A stretch of DNA of 34,278 bases from Bacteroidales bacterium (GCA_003559475.1 PWLF01000094.1:1-34278); one strand, 5' to 3'. Positions 1-8,816 are shown, counted from the stretch's first letter. Made by a program: numbers and translations. The notes: generated by a model from the letters alone, not told the origin.

Positions 1-173
1 AAGAATCAAATCCTAATGGTTCGGTTCAGAACATTGCAGGAATTTGTAACAAAGAGAGAAACGTCTTTGGCATGATGCCTCATCCTGAAAGGGCAGCTGA
101 TAAAGAGCTATTTAATACGGACGGAAAAGTAATTTTTGAATCTATACTTGAAATTTGTAATAGCAAAATATAA
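1..173 (+). CDS. purQ: Phosphoribosylformylglycinamidine synthase, glutaminase subunit (3' end only)
   Basis: Only the last 56 codons are present; the gene enters from the left edge, in frame from base 3, and stops with TAA at 171-173. The visible residues include NPNGS, then NIAGICN, then GMMPHPERA. That last block is the PurQ signature carrying the His and Glu of the class I glutamine amidotransferase triad; the nucleophile Cys lies outside the window. PurQ releases ammonia from glutamine for the fourth step of purine synthesis (FGAR to FGAM) in the cytoplasm. The glycosyltransferase gene begins 34 bases downstream on the same strand, so the two may be co-transcribed, though their functions are unrelated. 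Confidence 0.9.
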   Translation, partial: ESNPNGSVQNIAGICNKERNVFGMMPHPERAADKELFNTDGKVIFESILEICNSKI

Positions 174-207
174 ATTTATCAATAACTCATTTATTTAATA
201 ATTAAAG

Positions 208-1299
208 ATGAGTAATTTAAACAAAAAAATACTTTTCTTGGTAGCTCATCGCCCCGGCAGGTCGCCGGGACAAAGATTCAGGTTTGAACAATACCTTAAA
301 TATCTTCAAAAAAACGGATTTCAAACTGACATATCATATCTTATAGATGAAAAAGACGATAAAGTTTTTTATTCTCCCGGTAAGTTTTTTTCAAAGTTTC
401 GTATTCTACTTAAAAGCATCTTAAGAAGATGGAAAGATATAAAAAAAGCAAAAAACTATGATATTGTTTTTATATACAGGGAAATCATAATGCTTGGCAC
501 TACTTTCTTTGAAAGGCGGTTAAAAAAAACAAAAACACCTATTATTCTTGATTTTGATGATTCTATATGGTTAAAAGATGTTTCTGAGGGAAATCGTAAT
601 CTTGCTTTTTTAAAGAATCCTTCAAAAACACCGAAGATAATAGAGTTATCTGATTTGGTATTTGTTGGAAATCGTTATCTTGCCAAATATGCAAAGAATT
701 TCAATAAAAACGTAAGCATTATACCTACAACTATAGATACGGATTACTACAAACCGTTGAAAACACATTCCGGTCATAACCCTGTATGTATTGGCTGGAC
801 AGGCTCATCAACGACATTAAAACACCTTTCTACTGCTTTGCCGGTATTAAAGAAAATCAAAGATAAATATTCTGATAAAGTATGTTTCAGGGTCATTTCC
901 GATGAACCATTTACCGAAAAATTGGACACTCTGGAAAATATTAAGTGGCAAAAAGATACAGAATTAGAGGACCTAAGCAAGATTGATATTGGCATAATGC
1001 CTTTACCGGATGATCAGTGGGCTCGTGGCAAATGCGGGTTCAAAGGATTGCAATACATGGCGCTCGAAATACCTGCTATAATGTCGCCGGTAGGAGTTAA
1101 TAAAGAAATCATAAACGACGGAGAGAATGGTTTTTTAGCATACAGTGAAGACGAATGGTTTGAGAAATTATCTAAGCTAATTGAATCATATGAGCTAAGA
1201 GAAAAACTTGGGAAAAAAGGTAGGCAAACTGTTATTGAGAATTATTCTTTTAACTCGCTTAAAAAAACTTATTTAAATTATTACAAAGAATTATTATAA
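208..1299 (+). CDS. Glycosyltransferase, family 4 (GT-B fold)
   Basis: The 363-residue protein has no signal peptide and is probably a cytoplasmic or membrane-associated enzyme that moves a sugar from a nucleotide donor to a glycan or lipid acceptor. The N-terminal half starts with a Rossmann-like strand (KKILFLVAHRPGRSPGQRF). The C-terminal half has the GT4 donor-binding pattern: GWTGSSTT near residue 196, then CGFKGLQYMALEIPAIMSPV near 275-295, followed by DGENGFLA and a terminal Glycos_transf_1-type helix (LREKLGKKGRQ). The family is clear; substrate and linkage cannot be read from the sequence. It lies between purQ and rnhB with short gaps, not inside a polysaccharide cluster. The ATG is preceded by an A/T-rich stretch, as is usual in Bacteroidota. 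Confidence 0.85.
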   Translation: MSNLNKKILFLVAHRPGRSPGQRFRFEQYLKYLQKNGFQTDISYLIDEKDDKVFYSPGKFFSKFRILLKSILRRWKDIKKAKNYDIVFIYREIIMLGTTFFERRLKKTKTPIILDFDDSIWLKDVSEGNRNLAFLKNPSKTPKIIELSDLVFVGNRYLAKYAKNFNKNVSIIPTTIDTDYYKPLKTHSGHNPVCIGWTGSSTTLKHLSTALPVLKKIKDKYSDKVCFRVISDEPFTEKLDTLENIKWQKDTELEDLSKIDIGIMPLPDDQWARGKCGFKGLQYMALEIPAIMSPVGVNKEIINDGENGFLAYSEDEWFEKLSKLIESYELREKLGKKGRQTVIENYSFNSLKKTYLNYYKELL

Positions 1300-1311
1300 A
1301 AACAAAAAAAA

Positions 1312-1917
1312 GTGTTAGAGCCGTTTTATTTAAGAGGAAACGTTGAAGCCGGTTGTGATGAAGCAGGCAGAGGTTGTCTTGCAGGTCCTGTTTTTGCTGC
1401 TGCGGTAATTTTACCTGAACAAGTACCTGAACCTCTTTGCCGATTATTAAACGATTCTAAAAAACTTAAAGCTCATGAAAGAACAAGCATTTGTAAAATA
1501 ATTCAGAAACAGGCAAAATCGTGGGCAGTAGCCAAAGTTGAGAACAAAGAAATAGATAAAATTAATATCCTTAATGCCTCTATAATGGCAATGCATAAAG
1601 CTCTTGGAAAGCTATCCGTTAATCCGGAAACAATCATTGTAGATGGCAATAAGTTTAAACCTTTTAATAACATACCGCATATTTGTATAGTAAAAGGAGA
1701 TACAAAGTATATGTCAATTGCGGCAGCTTCTATTTTAGCTAAAACATACAGAGATGAATATATGGAAAAACTTGATAAAAAATTTCCGCAATATGAATGG
1801 AAGAAAAACAAAGGTTATCCTACTTCATATCATAAAAAAATGATATCATTGTACGGAATTTCCGATTATCATCGTCTATCATTTAAACTTAACGAGCAAT
1901 TAAAATTGGATTTTTGA
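1312..1917 (+). CDS. rnhB: Ribonuclease HII
   Basis: A 201-residue protein, the normal length for bacterial RNase HII. It cuts the RNA strand of RNA-DNA hybrids, including single ribonucleotides left in genomic DNA. The metal-binding acidic residues are visible: D16 and E17 in GCDEAGRG, D111 in IIVDGNKF, and an Asp near 130 in KGDTKYMSIAAASILAK. The conserved NDSKKL motif is also present. The start is GTG, 12 bases after the glycosyltransferase stop and behind an A-run (aaacaaaaaaaa), so the gene is probably translated from the same message. The polyprenyl synthase gene follows after 18 bases. The end of the protein (GYPTSYHKK) is also typical of the family. Confidence 0.95.
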   Translation: MLEPFYLRGNVEAGCDEAGRGCLAGPVFAAAVILPEQVPEPLCRLLNDSKKLKAHERTSICKIIQKQAKSWAVAKVENKEIDKINILNASIMAMHKALGKLSVNPETIIVDGNKFKPFNNIPHICIVKGDTKYMSIAAASILAKTYRDEYMEKLDKKFPQYEWKKNKGYPTSYHKKMISLYGISDYHRLSFKLNEQLKLDF

Positions 1918-1935
1918 AGCAAATTATATATACAG

Positions 1936-2631
1936 ATGTCATTAAAAAACATAAAGGCTCCTATTAGTTCTCACATAAAGGAATTTGAGAAAAAGTTTCA
2001 AAGCTCCATGAAAAGTGGGACGCCATTACTTAATATAATTACCAAATACATACTAAAAAGGAAGGGTAAACAAATAAGACCAATGTTCGTTTTTTTTGCT
2101 GCTGACATATGCGGCAAAATTAATGAAAAAACATACAGAGCTGCTTCATTAATTGAGCTTTTGCATACGGCTACTTTAATCCATGATGATGTTGTTGATG
2201 ATTCAAACGAAAGACGAGGATTTTTCTCTCTTAATGCTCTTTGGAAAAATAAAATATCCGTTCTTGTCGGGGATTATCTTTTATCAAAAGGATTATTGCT
2301 GGCACTTGACAATGATGATTTTGATATGCTAAAAATTGTATCTGATTCCGTAAGAGAAATGAGTGAAGGAGAGCTTTTGCAAATCGAAAAATCAAGAAGC
2401 CTTGATATTTCTGAAGAAACTTATTTTGAAATTATTAAGAAAAAAACTGCATCTCTTATAAGAGCATGTTATGCTTGTGGAGCCAAGTCAACCGAAGCAG
2501 ACAGCAGTACTATCCAAAAAATGAAAAATATCGGAATAAATACCGGTATAGCTTTTCAAATAAAAGATGACCTGCTGGATTTTAACAATAGCAAATCATC
2601 AGGAAAACCAAAAGGCATGGATATTAAATAA
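1936..2631 (+). CDS. ispB: Polyprenyl diphosphate synthase, N-terminal part of an interrupted gene
   Basis: This 231-residue open frame is the first 70% of a trans-prenyltransferase (octaprenyl/heptaprenyl-type) that makes the side chain of menaquinone from FPP and IPP. All catalytic elements are here: GKQIRP near 44-49, the first Asp-rich motif DDVVD (84-88) followed by ERRG, and the second Asp-rich motif DDLLD (211-215). It ends at ...GMDIK followed by TAA (2629-2631), exactly where homologues normally read a charged residue before KKMTLP. The next bases continue in the same frame into the missing C-terminus, so a single base change (GAA or CAA to TAA) explains the break; no indel is needed. 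It may be a sequencing error, a real nonsense mutation, or a split gene with restart. Full length including the stop codon would be 323 residues, normal for the family. Confidence 0.85.
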   Translation: MSLKNIKAPISSHIKEFEKKFQSSMKSGTPLLNIITKYILKRKGKQIRPMFVFFAADICGKINEKTYRAASLIELLHTATLIHDDVVDDSNERRGFFSLNALWKNKISVLVGDYLLSKGLLLALDNDDFDMLKIVSDSVREMSEGELLQIEKSRSLDISEETYFEIIKKKTASLIRACYACGAKSTEADSSTIQKMKNIGINTGIAFQIKDDLLDFNNSKSSGKPKGMDIK

Positions 2632-2637
2632 AAAAAA

Positions 2638-2907
2638 ATGACACTGCCGATTATTCATCTATTAAATAATTCAAGCTATTTGAAGAAAAGAAAAATTATA
2701 AATCTTATAAAAAATCATAATAATGACCCTGAAAAAGTATATGATATAATAAATATGGTAAATGAAAGTAACGGTATTGATTACTCAAAAGAAAAAATGA
2801 TCTATTATAAGAACAAAGCTATCGAAGAACTTTTATCTTTTCCTGAATCACCTTCAAGAAGTTCACTGGAAAAACTTATTGATTTTACAATTAATCGAGA
2901 TAATTAA
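2638..2907 (+). CDS. Polyprenyl diphosphate synthase, C-terminal part of an interrupted gene
   Basis: An 89-residue frame in phase with the preceding fragment and separated from it only by TAA plus two Lys codons. It opens with MTLPIIHLL, the conserved block that follows the second Asp-rich motif in polyprenyl synthases, and ends with the usual C-terminal helix that packs against the active-site bundle (AIEELLSFPESPSRSSLEKL). Alone it has no catalytic residues. The ATG sits directly behind an A-run (aaataaaaaaaatg), the sort of A-rich leader that supports initiation in Bacteroidota, so restart and assembly from two chains is conceivable. The simpler reading is one gene with a nonsense codon or a base-call error. 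Confidence 0.75.
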   Translation: MTLPIIHLLNNSSYLKKRKIINLIKNHNNDPEKVYDIINMVNESNGIDYSKEKMIYYKNKAIEELLSFPESPSRSSLEKLIDFTINRDN

Positions 2908-2915
2908 TATCTTTG
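2908..2915 (+). promoter_or_regulatory. Candidate Bacteroidota -7 box (TATCTTTG)
   Basis: TATCTTTG matches the TAnnTTTG -7 consensus of the Bacteroidota primary sigma factor. An imperfect -33 element (TTTA at 2884-2887) lies 20 bases upstream, inside the allowed spacing. It would start transcription about 65 bases before the MORN-repeat gene. Called by eye only. Confidence 0.45.
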
Positions 2916-2988
2916 CAAATCGTTACTTATAGGGAAAAACCGAAACGAAACAACTATTTTAACTATTTAAAAATATAATACGGGCAAT

Positions 2989-4770
2989 ATGAACAGAATT
3001 AAATATAATACTTTTATTGTAATCATTTATTTTTCAATAACCGGTCTTTTTTTAAATGCTCAGGAAGAACATTTTCCATTAAACTTTGATGATTTAAAAG
3101 GCAAAGGTGATTATAAAGAAGAACTAAAAAACGACAGTTGGTTATATAAAAGTGCTGATGGCAATGATGTTTTAAAGGGGAGGTATAAATTGGGCGAAAG
3201 GACCGGAACATGGAGTTTTTATCGAAATGACACCATTAAAGTTTTCGATTATAATTATACCACAAAACGTATTCGAAAGTTTTATGAAGACGGAACTTTA
3301 AAAGAAACCGGGAATCTGCATAAAACAGGCAAAGAAGGACTTTGGATATACTATCATGAAAATGGTATAGAAAAAGCTAAAGGAGAATATAAAAAAGATG
3401 AAAGAATCGGATTATGGAAACTCAAAACATCTTTTGAAACTTTACAAAAAGAACATAATTATGATAGTGGAGAACAAGTTGTTTATTACCCAAATGGAAA
3501 TATCAGGGAAAAAGGTTTGATTGAAAAAGGTGAGAAAAGCGGCAAATGGAAGTATTGGTATGAATCGGGCGAAAAGTGGTCTTCCGGCAAATATGAAAAA
3601 GGCGAAAAAATAGGATTATGGGAGCACTGGTATGAAGATGGAACAAAGTGGTCTGAAATTCAATATGAAGAAGGGTTATCAAGAGGATGGCATCATAATG
3701 GAAATTTAGAACGAGAAGGATATATAAAAGATGGGAGGAAAAGCGGTATATGGAAATTCTATCATGAAAACGGGAAATTAAAAGAAAAATCAAAGTATGA
3801 GAGGGGAAGACTCAACGGTGAAAGCATCAAGTTCTTTGACAATGGTAATAAAAAATTTGAAGGACAATACAAAGATAACTCAAAGCATGGTTATGCCTAT
3901 TGGTATTACGAAGATAAAACACTTGAGATGGAGGGCAATTTAACTGAAGGCATTCAAAACGGGAACTGGATTTTCTATTTTGAAAATGGGAATATTGCCA
4001 GCGAAGGCAGTTTTAAAAACGGATTAATGCACGGTAAATGGACATATTATTACGACACCTGGGAAAAACTTAGAGAAGGAAAGCTGGACAAGGGGAAACG
4101 TACAGGATTATGGACTACTTATTATGAAAGTGGGAAAAAAAGCCATGAAGGAACTTTTAAAAATGATAGAGAGCATGGCATTTGGACAAGTTGGTATGAA
4201 AATGGTCAGAAAAAAGACAAAGGAACATTCAATATGTCAAGATTAGATGAAACCTGGTATGGATGGTATGAAAACGGACAAAAAAGATATATCGTTAATT
4301 ATAAAAATGAATTACGCCACGGGCTATCAGAACACTGGCATGAAAATGGAAACAAAAGGTCATCCGGATATTATTCAGAAGGATTTAAAGTCGGTTTATG
4401 GGAACAATGGCATGAGACAGGAAACAGAGATTACAAAGGTTATTATGAAGAAGGGATGAGAGAAGGAAGGTGGTATTTTTATTGTGAGAGAGGAACTTTG
4501 ATAAGAGAGCAAGAGTTTAAAAATAACAGACCTGAAGGAAAGTTTGTATTATATCATGAAAATGGTAATGCTATGCAAACAGGAGCATACAAAGATGGGA
4601 AAAAAGTTGGGGAATGGCTTATTAGAGACAGATTTGGAGAGAAAATAAATTTAATTGTTTATGATAATGATGGGAATGTTGTTAAAAGAAAAAATTATCA
4701 GGAACAACGTCAACAAGATACTCAACAAGACCGACAACGCAGACAACACCCTCAAATGCCACCTCGTTAA
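2989..4770 (+). CDS. Secreted MORN/YwqK-like repeat protein
   Basis: The 593-residue protein starts with a Sec signal peptide (hydrophobic core about residues 8-22, likely cleaved after LFLNA). Nearly all the rest is a tandem array of about twenty 23-residue units with the pattern W-x-x-Y-x-x-NG-x-x-x-x-x-G-x-Y-x-x-G-x-x-x-G-x-W. Such units form long beta-hairpin stacks in the MORN_2/YwqK-antitoxin-like families. The last 25 residues or so leave the repeat and become rich in Gln, Arg and Pro. No catalytic domain, lipobox or T9SS sorting domain is visible, so a periplasmic or loosely exported binding role is the most that can be inferred. Although this repeat is often named after the YwqK antitoxin, no toxin gene lies next to it, and the signal peptide argues against a cytoplasmic immunity role. 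It has its own candidate promoter. Confidence 0.8.
   Translation: MNRIKYNTFIVIIYFSITGLFLNAQEEHFPLNFDDLKGKGDYKEELKNDSWLYKSADGNDVLKGRYKLGERTGTWSFYRNDTIKVFDYNYTTKRIRKFYEDGTLKETGNLHKTGKEGLWIYYHENGIEKAKGEYKKDERIGLWKLKTSFETLQKEHNYDSGEQVVYYPNGNIREKGLIEKGEKSGKWKYWYESGEKWSSGKYEKGEKIGLWEHWYEDGTKWSEIQYEEGLSRGWHHNGNLEREGYIKDGRKSGIWKFYHENGKLKEKSKYERGRLNGESIKFFDNGNKKFEGQYKDNSKHGYAYWYYEDKTLEMEGNLTEGIQNGNWIFYFENGNIASEGSFKNGLMHGKWTYYYDTWEKLREGKLDKGKRTGLWTTYYESGKKSHEGTFKNDREHGIWTSWYENGQKKDKGTFNMSRLDETWYGWYENGQKRYIVNYKNELRHGLSEHWHENGNKRSSGYYSEGFKVGLWEQWHETGNRDYKGYYEEGMREGRWYFYCERGTLIREQEFKNNRPEGKFVLYHENGNAMQTGAYKDGKKVGEWLIRDRFGEKINLIVYDNDGNVVKRKNYQEQRQQDTQQDRQRRQHPQMPPR
3166..4630 (+). repeat. MORN/YwqK-type coding repeat array (about 20 units of about 69 bp)
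   Basis: The array lies inside the secreted repeat protein. Units share recurring YENG/HENG, GxY and GLW/GxW codon blocks but differ widely in sequence. The register is disturbed in places: one unit is shortened near 3660-3700 (EEGLSRGWHHNG), and one keeps the spacing but loses the usual Gly-x-Trp near 4230-4260. Confidence 0.8.
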
Positions 4771-4778
4771 AGACAAAG

Positions 4779-4814
4779 AACTATAACATATAGATTCTAA
4801 TAAACATTATAGTT
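4779..4814. terminator. Weak AU-rich hairpin between convergent genes
   Basis: AACTATAA (4779-4786) pairs with TTATAGTT (4807-4814) across a 20-base loop, in the 95-base gap between the convergent MORN-repeat and ArsR genes. The stem has one G-C pair and no good T-run follows it, so it is at best a weak terminator. Confidence 0.25.
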
Positions 4815-4865
4815 TAAAAAATACTTAATAAGAACAAATAGATTATACTGCTATAAATACTTTTT

Positions 4866-5159
4866 TTATTTTCCACATTTCTCAATACAATCAATTATCT
4901 GGGTTAACGCCTCATCTCTTAATGAATAAAAGGTTTTCTTGCCGTTTCTTTTACTTACCAATATACCTTTATTCTTTAAAATATTTAAATGATGAGAAGC
5001 CGATGCTTGTTCAATATTAAGGTTTTTGTAAATAGATGTAACATTCATTTGCTTGTTTTTATCAAGCATTTCTATTATTGCTATACGCATTGGATGTGCT
5101 ATAGCACGCAATTTACTTGCAGCTTCATCAAGTTTTTTTGCGTCAAGTTTTTTTGCCAT
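4866..5159 (-). CDS. ArsR/SmtB-family winged-helix transcriptional regulator
   Basis: The 97-residue protein has the full ArsR core: AIAHPMRIAIIEML (about 18-31) as the first helices, a helix-turn-helix around 40-65 with the recognition-helix signature ASASHHLNILKNKGIL, and a wing (SKRNGKKTFYSL). It probably works as a dimeric DNA-binding repressor. The classic ELCVCDL metal site of ArsR is absent; the only cysteines are C91 and C95 in the tail (CIEKCGK), so metal or redox sensing is possible but unproven. The N-terminus has a small tandem duplication (AKKLDAKKLD), mirrored by a DNA repeat of caagtttttttg. It lies downstream of sdhB on the same strand but has its own candidate promoter, so it could regulate itself, sdh, or something elsewhere. 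Confidence 0.85.
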   Translation of the reverse strand: MAKKLDAKKLDEAASKLRAIAHPMRIAIIEMLDKNKQMNVTSIYKNLNIEQASASHHLNILKNKGILVSKRNGKKTFYSLRDEALTQIIDCIEKCGK

Positions 5160-5204
5160 AATTTATATTTGCTTTTGTTATGAGTATTATTTAATTGTAT
5201 ACAT

Positions 5205-5212
5205 CAAAGATA
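5205..5212 (-). promoter_or_regulatory. Candidate -7 box (TATCTTTG) for the arsR-like gene
   Basis: Reading the minus strand gives TATCTTTG, a perfect TAnnTTTG match, about 45 bases before the regulator's ATG. No convincing -33 TTTG is seen at the usual distance. Confidence 0.4.
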
Positions 5213-5339
5213 AACAAAATTATCTATAACATTAATAATTTTTGAAATAAATTTAAAAAACAATCAAGAAAGTTAACAATTTAGAATACACAAATTAAAA
5301 AAAAGCCATTACCTTTCAATATAAAGCTAAAATCTTATA

Positions 5340-6092
5340 TTAGGATTTTGATTTGCAAACTGTTGATTTAAAAAATTCGCGATTCATTCTAGCTATCGCT
5401 TCTACAGATATTCCTTTAGGACAGTCAAACTCGCAGCTATAAGTATTTGAACAACCTCCAAACCCGAGCTCATCTGATTTATTGACCATTCTTTTAACTC
5501 TCTTTGTTGCTTCAGGTTTTCCATGAGGCAAAATAGCCATTTGAGATACTTTTGCAGCGACAAAAAGCATAGCTGATGAATTTTTGCAAGCGGCTACACA
5601 AGCTCCACATCCTATACATACAGCCAAGTCGAAGGCTTTATCGGAAACCTCTTTTCCAACAGGTATTGAATTAGCTTCGGGTGCTGCACCTGCTCCAACA
5701 CTTATATAGCCTCCGGAGCGTATTATTTCATCAAGTGCTGAACGATTTACCATTAAATCTTTAATTACAGGAAAGGCTTTTGATCTCCATGGTTCAACAA
5801 CTATTGTGCTTCCATCTTTAAATTCTCTCATATATAATTCGCAAGTGGTTGATTTTTTTAATGGACCATGCGGTCTGCCATTAATATATAAGCCACATGC
5901 TCCACAAATACCTTCTCTGCAATCATGATCAAACGAAACCGGGTCTTCGCCTTTTTTTATAAGTTGCTCATTTAAAAAATCAAGCATATCCAAAAAAGAC
6001 ATCTCCGGCGATACATCATCCAGTTTGTACTTGATAAATTTCCCTTTTGATTTAGAATCTTTTTGTCTCCATATTTTTAAGTTGACCTTCAT
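5340..6092 (-). CDS. sdhB: Succinate dehydrogenase / fumarate reductase iron-sulfur subunit
   Basis: The 250-residue subunit carries electrons between the flavin of SdhA and the membrane haems of SdhC. The [2Fe-2S] ligands are C58, C63 and C66 in [10 protein letters not shown], with C84. The second domain has C159, C162, C165 and C169 ([11 protein letters not shown]) and C214, C220 and C224 ([16 protein letters not shown]), which supply the [4Fe-4S] and [3Fe-4S] clusters. It is the last gene of sdhC-sdhA-sdhB, 54 bases after sdhA. Bacteroidota enzymes of this type can run as fumarate reductase in anaerobes or as succinate dehydrogenase in aerobes; the sequence does not say which. frdB is the equivalent name. 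Confidence 0.96.
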   Translation of the reverse strand: MKVNLKIWRQKDSKSKGKFIKYKLDDVSPEMSFLDMLDFLNEQLIKKGEDPVSFDHDCREGICGACGLYINGRPHGPLKKSTTCELYMREFKDGSTIVVEPWRSKAFPVIKDLMVNRSALDEIIRSGGYISVGAGAAPEANSIPVGKEVSDKAFDLAVCIGCGACVAACKNSSAMLFVAAKVSQMAILPHGKPEATKRVKRMVNKSDELGFGGCSNTYSCEFDCPKGISVEAIARMNREFFKSTVCKSKS

Positions 6093-6146
6093 AATCTAAT
6101 TTATTTAAATTTATAGCGTAATAAATTGCTAACTATTAAGCATGTT

Positions 6147-8066
6147 TTATTTATAGCTACGTTGTTTAAGTTCAACAAATTCAAAATTTAAGTCTTCTTT
6201 ATGCAGCTTATGATTTTGGTCTTGTCCTTGATATTCCCATGCGGCGACATAAGCATAATCTTTATCATTTCTTAATGTTTCACCTGTTTCCGTTTGCGAT
6301 TCCTCTCTAAAATGAGCACCACAAGATTCTTTTCGATTCAGAGCATCTTGTATCATAAGTTGCCCTACTTCAAAGAATGTTTGAACTCTCAAAGCTTTTT
6401 CAAGTTCTTGATTAACGCCTTTATCAGTTCCCGGAATTTTTAGATTTTTATAAAATTCTTCTTCCAGTTCTTTTAATAACTGATCTCCCTTTTTAAGACC
6501 TTCTTCGTTTCTAATCATTCCGCAATAATCCCACAATATTTTTCCAAGCCTTTTATGAAAGTTTGTAGCAGTTTCATTTCCATTAATACTTATAAGTTTT
6601 TTGATCTTGTCTTCTACATCCTTTTCTGCTTGGTCAAACTCATTGGTGTCTGTGGGGATTTTTGGTGTTGCTATATCATCTGCAAGGAAGTTAGCAATAG
6701 TATATGGCAGTATAAAAAAGCCATCGCCTGCGCATTGCATCAATGAATTAGCACCGAGTCTGTTGGCTCCATGATCTGAAAAGTTTGATTCGCCGATGGC
6801 AAATAATCCCGGGATTGTAGTCATAAGGTTATAATCAACCCATAGCCCTCCCATTGTATAATGCCCTGCGGGATATATTTTCATTGGTTCTTCATAAGGG
6901 CTTATACCGGAAATTTTTTGATACATTTCAAATAAATTACCATACTTATCTTCAATTGTTTTTTTCCCTTGTTTATTAATAGCATCTTTAAAGTCGAGAT
7001 AAACAGCAAGCCCTGTATCTCCTACGCCATATCCTGCGTCACATCTCTCTTTTGCGGCTCTTGACCCCACATCTCTTGGCACAAGGTTTCCATAAGAAGG
7101 ATATCTTCTTTCAAGATAATAATCTCTTTCATCTTCAGGAATTTCATTCGGATGTCTTTTATCCCCTTTTTGTTTTGGCACCCAAACTCTTCCGTCATTA
7201 CGCAATGACTCAGACATAAGAGTTAATTTTGACTGATATTCGTTAAGTACAGGAACACTTGTGGGGTGTATTTGAATAAAACTTGGATTAGCAAACAAAG
7301 CTCCTTTTTTGTGAGATGCCCATGCAGCCATAGGGTTTGATGCTAAAGCCAGAGTTGAAAGATAAAAGACTGTTCCATATCCACCTGAAGCAAGGACAAC
7401 AGCATGAGCTGAGTGTCTTTCAAGTTCGCCTGTAACAAGATTTCTTGCAATTATTCCACGTGCTTGCCCGTCAACAATTACCAAATCTATCATTTCACGT
7501 CTTGACAACATTCTTACCGTACCTTTATCAACCTGGCGGCTCAGTGCGTAATAAGATCCAAGCAGACATTGCTGTCCTGTTTGACCTTTAGCATAAAAAG
7601 TTCTGGATACTTGCACTCCGCCAAATGATCTTGTATCAAGCATTCCGCCATAATCATGAGCAAAAGGTACTCCGAGAGCAGTAAAATGGTCTATAACCTG
7701 ATTACTAACTTCGGCAGCTCTATAAACATTACCTTCCCTTGCGCGATAATCCCCTCCTTTTATAGTATCTAAAAATAATCTATGTATGCTATCTCCATCA
7801 TTTTTATAGTTTTTTGCAGCATTTATACCCCCTTGTGCAGCAACGGAGTGAGCCCTGCGAGGAGTATCCTGAAAACAAAATACTTTTACATTATATCCCA
7901 ACTCCCCTAATGCTCCGGCAGCAGATGCTCCGGCTATACCGGCCCCGACAACAATTATATCAAGCTTCTTCCTGTTTGCAGGACTAACAAGCTTTAAATC
8001 AGACTTGTATGATGTCCATTTGTCTGATAAAGGACCCGATGGTATATTTGAATCAAGTTTTGTCAT
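6147..8066 (-). CDS. sdhA: Succinate dehydrogenase / fumarate reductase flavoprotein subunit
   Basis: The 639-residue catalytic subunit interconverts succinate and fumarate. The FAD-binding Rossmann motif is [19 protein letters not shown] (about 39-57). [13 protein letters not shown] contains H73, the expected site of covalent FAD attachment. HPTSVP and the [16 protein letters not shown] block supply substrate-binding and proton-transfer residues, and [10 protein letters not shown] and [13 protein letters not shown] are further family signatures. The length and the HSVAAQGG form fit the Bacteroidota/epsilon-type enzymes that pair with a single dihaem cytochrome b. It follows sdhC after 31 bases and precedes sdhB. 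It acts on the cytoplasmic face of the inner membrane. frdA is the equivalent name. Confidence 0.97.
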   Translation of the reverse strand: MTKLDSNIPSGPLSDKWTSYKSDLKLVSPANRKKLDIIVVGAGIAGASAAGALGELGYNVKVFCFQDTPRRAHSVAAQGGINAAKNYKNDGDSIHRLFLDTIKGGDYRAREGNVYRAAEVSNQVIDHFTALGVPFAHDYGGMLDTRSFGGVQVSRTFYAKGQTGQQCLLGSYYALSRQVDKGTVRMLSRREMIDLVIVDGQARGIIARNLVTGELERHSAHAVVLASGGYGTVFYLSTLALASNPMAAWASHKKGALFANPSFIQIHPTSVPVLNEYQSKLTLMSESLRNDGRVWVPKQKGDKRHPNEIPEDERDYYLERRYPSYGNLVPRDVGSRAAKERCDAGYGVGDTGLAVYLDFKDAINKQGKKTIEDKYGNLFEMYQKISGISPYEEPMKIYPAGHYTMGGLWVDYNLMTTIPGLFAIGESNFSDHGANRLGANSLMQCAGDGFFILPYTIANFLADDIATPKIPTDTNEFDQAEKDVEDKIKKLISINGNETATNFHKRLGKILWDYCGMIRNEEGLKKGDQLLKELEEEFYKNLKIPGTDKGVNQELEKALRVQTFFEVGQLMIQDALNRKESCGAHFREESQTETGETLRNDKDYAYVAAWEYQGQDQNHKLHKEDLNFEFVELKQRSYK

Positions 8067-8097
8067 AGCTTAAATCTTTCAGATTTTAATCTATTAG

Positions 8098-8769
8098 TTA
8101 ATTATAAAAAAATAAAAAATATATTGGTATTATAGCAAATCCAACAGAAATAATTAATGCATATATTGTACCTAAAGCTTTTATAGCTGGTGTATATTTG
8201 TCATGATAAAGCCCTAAGGACTGAAAAGCTGATTGAAAAGCATGCTTTAAATGAAACCCAAGAAAAACAAAAGAAACCAAATAAATTGCAGAATATATCG
8301 GATTTTGAAAAGTAACAACAGCCATAGAAAAGAAATCATACTTGCCTTCAGCAGATGCCGGAACATCAACTAAACCAAGTTTTACAAAGAAAAAATGAAA
8401 AAAATGAATAAACAGGAAGACAAAAATCAAGATTCCTGTATGAATCATATATTTTGAAAACATTGATTGATCAGATTTTATGGATTTAGAATATTTTACC
8501 GGTCTTGCCCTGTAATTATAAATCTGAATAATAACTCCAAGCAAAATATGAACAATAAAGCCTCCAAACAAAAAATATTCAGTTATCTTAATTAATGGAT
8601 TAGTTAACATAAACTTAACTGCTTGTGAAAACATCTCCCCATCATCACCTATAACCATAAGTATGTTAATTCCCAAGTGAACCAGTAAAAAAAGCATTAA
8701 AAATATTCCTGCTAATGCCATTACATATTTCTGACTGACCGTCGTGAATTTTATTCTGTTATTACTCAT
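8098..8769 (-). CDS. sdhC: Succinate dehydrogenase / fumarate reductase cytochrome b subunit
   Basis: The 223-residue membrane anchor has five predicted helices (about 16-38, 63-83, 106-130, 151-172 and 194-221). Histidines placed to bind two b haems are H31 (LVHLGIN), H74 (FIVHILLG), H122 or H125 (FIHFFHFFF) and H173 (GFHLKH). This is the five-helix, single-polypeptide dihaem (type B) anchor, as in Wolinella and Bacillus, and it works with menaquinone, not the two-subunit SdhCD type. It is the first gene of the operon, with a candidate promoter about 40 bases upstream and a divergent gap shared with the giant surface-protein gene. Confidence 0.93.
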   Translation of the reverse strand: MSNNRIKFTTVSQKYVMALAGIFLMLFLLVHLGINILMVIGDDGEMFSQAVKFMLTNPLIKITEYFLFGGFIVHILLGVIIQIYNYRARPVKYSKSIKSDQSMFSKYMIHTGILIFVFLFIHFFHFFFVKLGLVDVPASAEGKYDFFSMAVVTFQNPIYSAIYLVSFVFLGFHLKHAFQSAFQSLGLYHDKYTPAIKALGTIYALIISVGFAIIPIYFLFFYN

Positions 8770-8808
8770 TGCTACTTAAATTGAATAAAGGTTTTTAATA
8801 ATTAGCAA

Positions 8809-8816
8809 CAAATATA
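8809..8816 (-). promoter_or_regulatory. Candidate -7 box (TATATTTG) for sdhCAB
   Basis: The minus strand reads TATATTTG, matching TAnnTTTG, about 40 bases before the sdhC start. No clear -33 element is visible. Confidence 0.4.

Noticed and set aside
4247-4459. Seventy-codon open frame in another phase of the MORN-repeat gene
   Set aside because: It is out of frame with a strong repeat protein and only reflects repeat codon structure.
2989-4770. Toxin-antitoxin system (YwqK-type antitoxin)
   Set aside because: The protein has a signal peptide and no toxin gene adjoins it.
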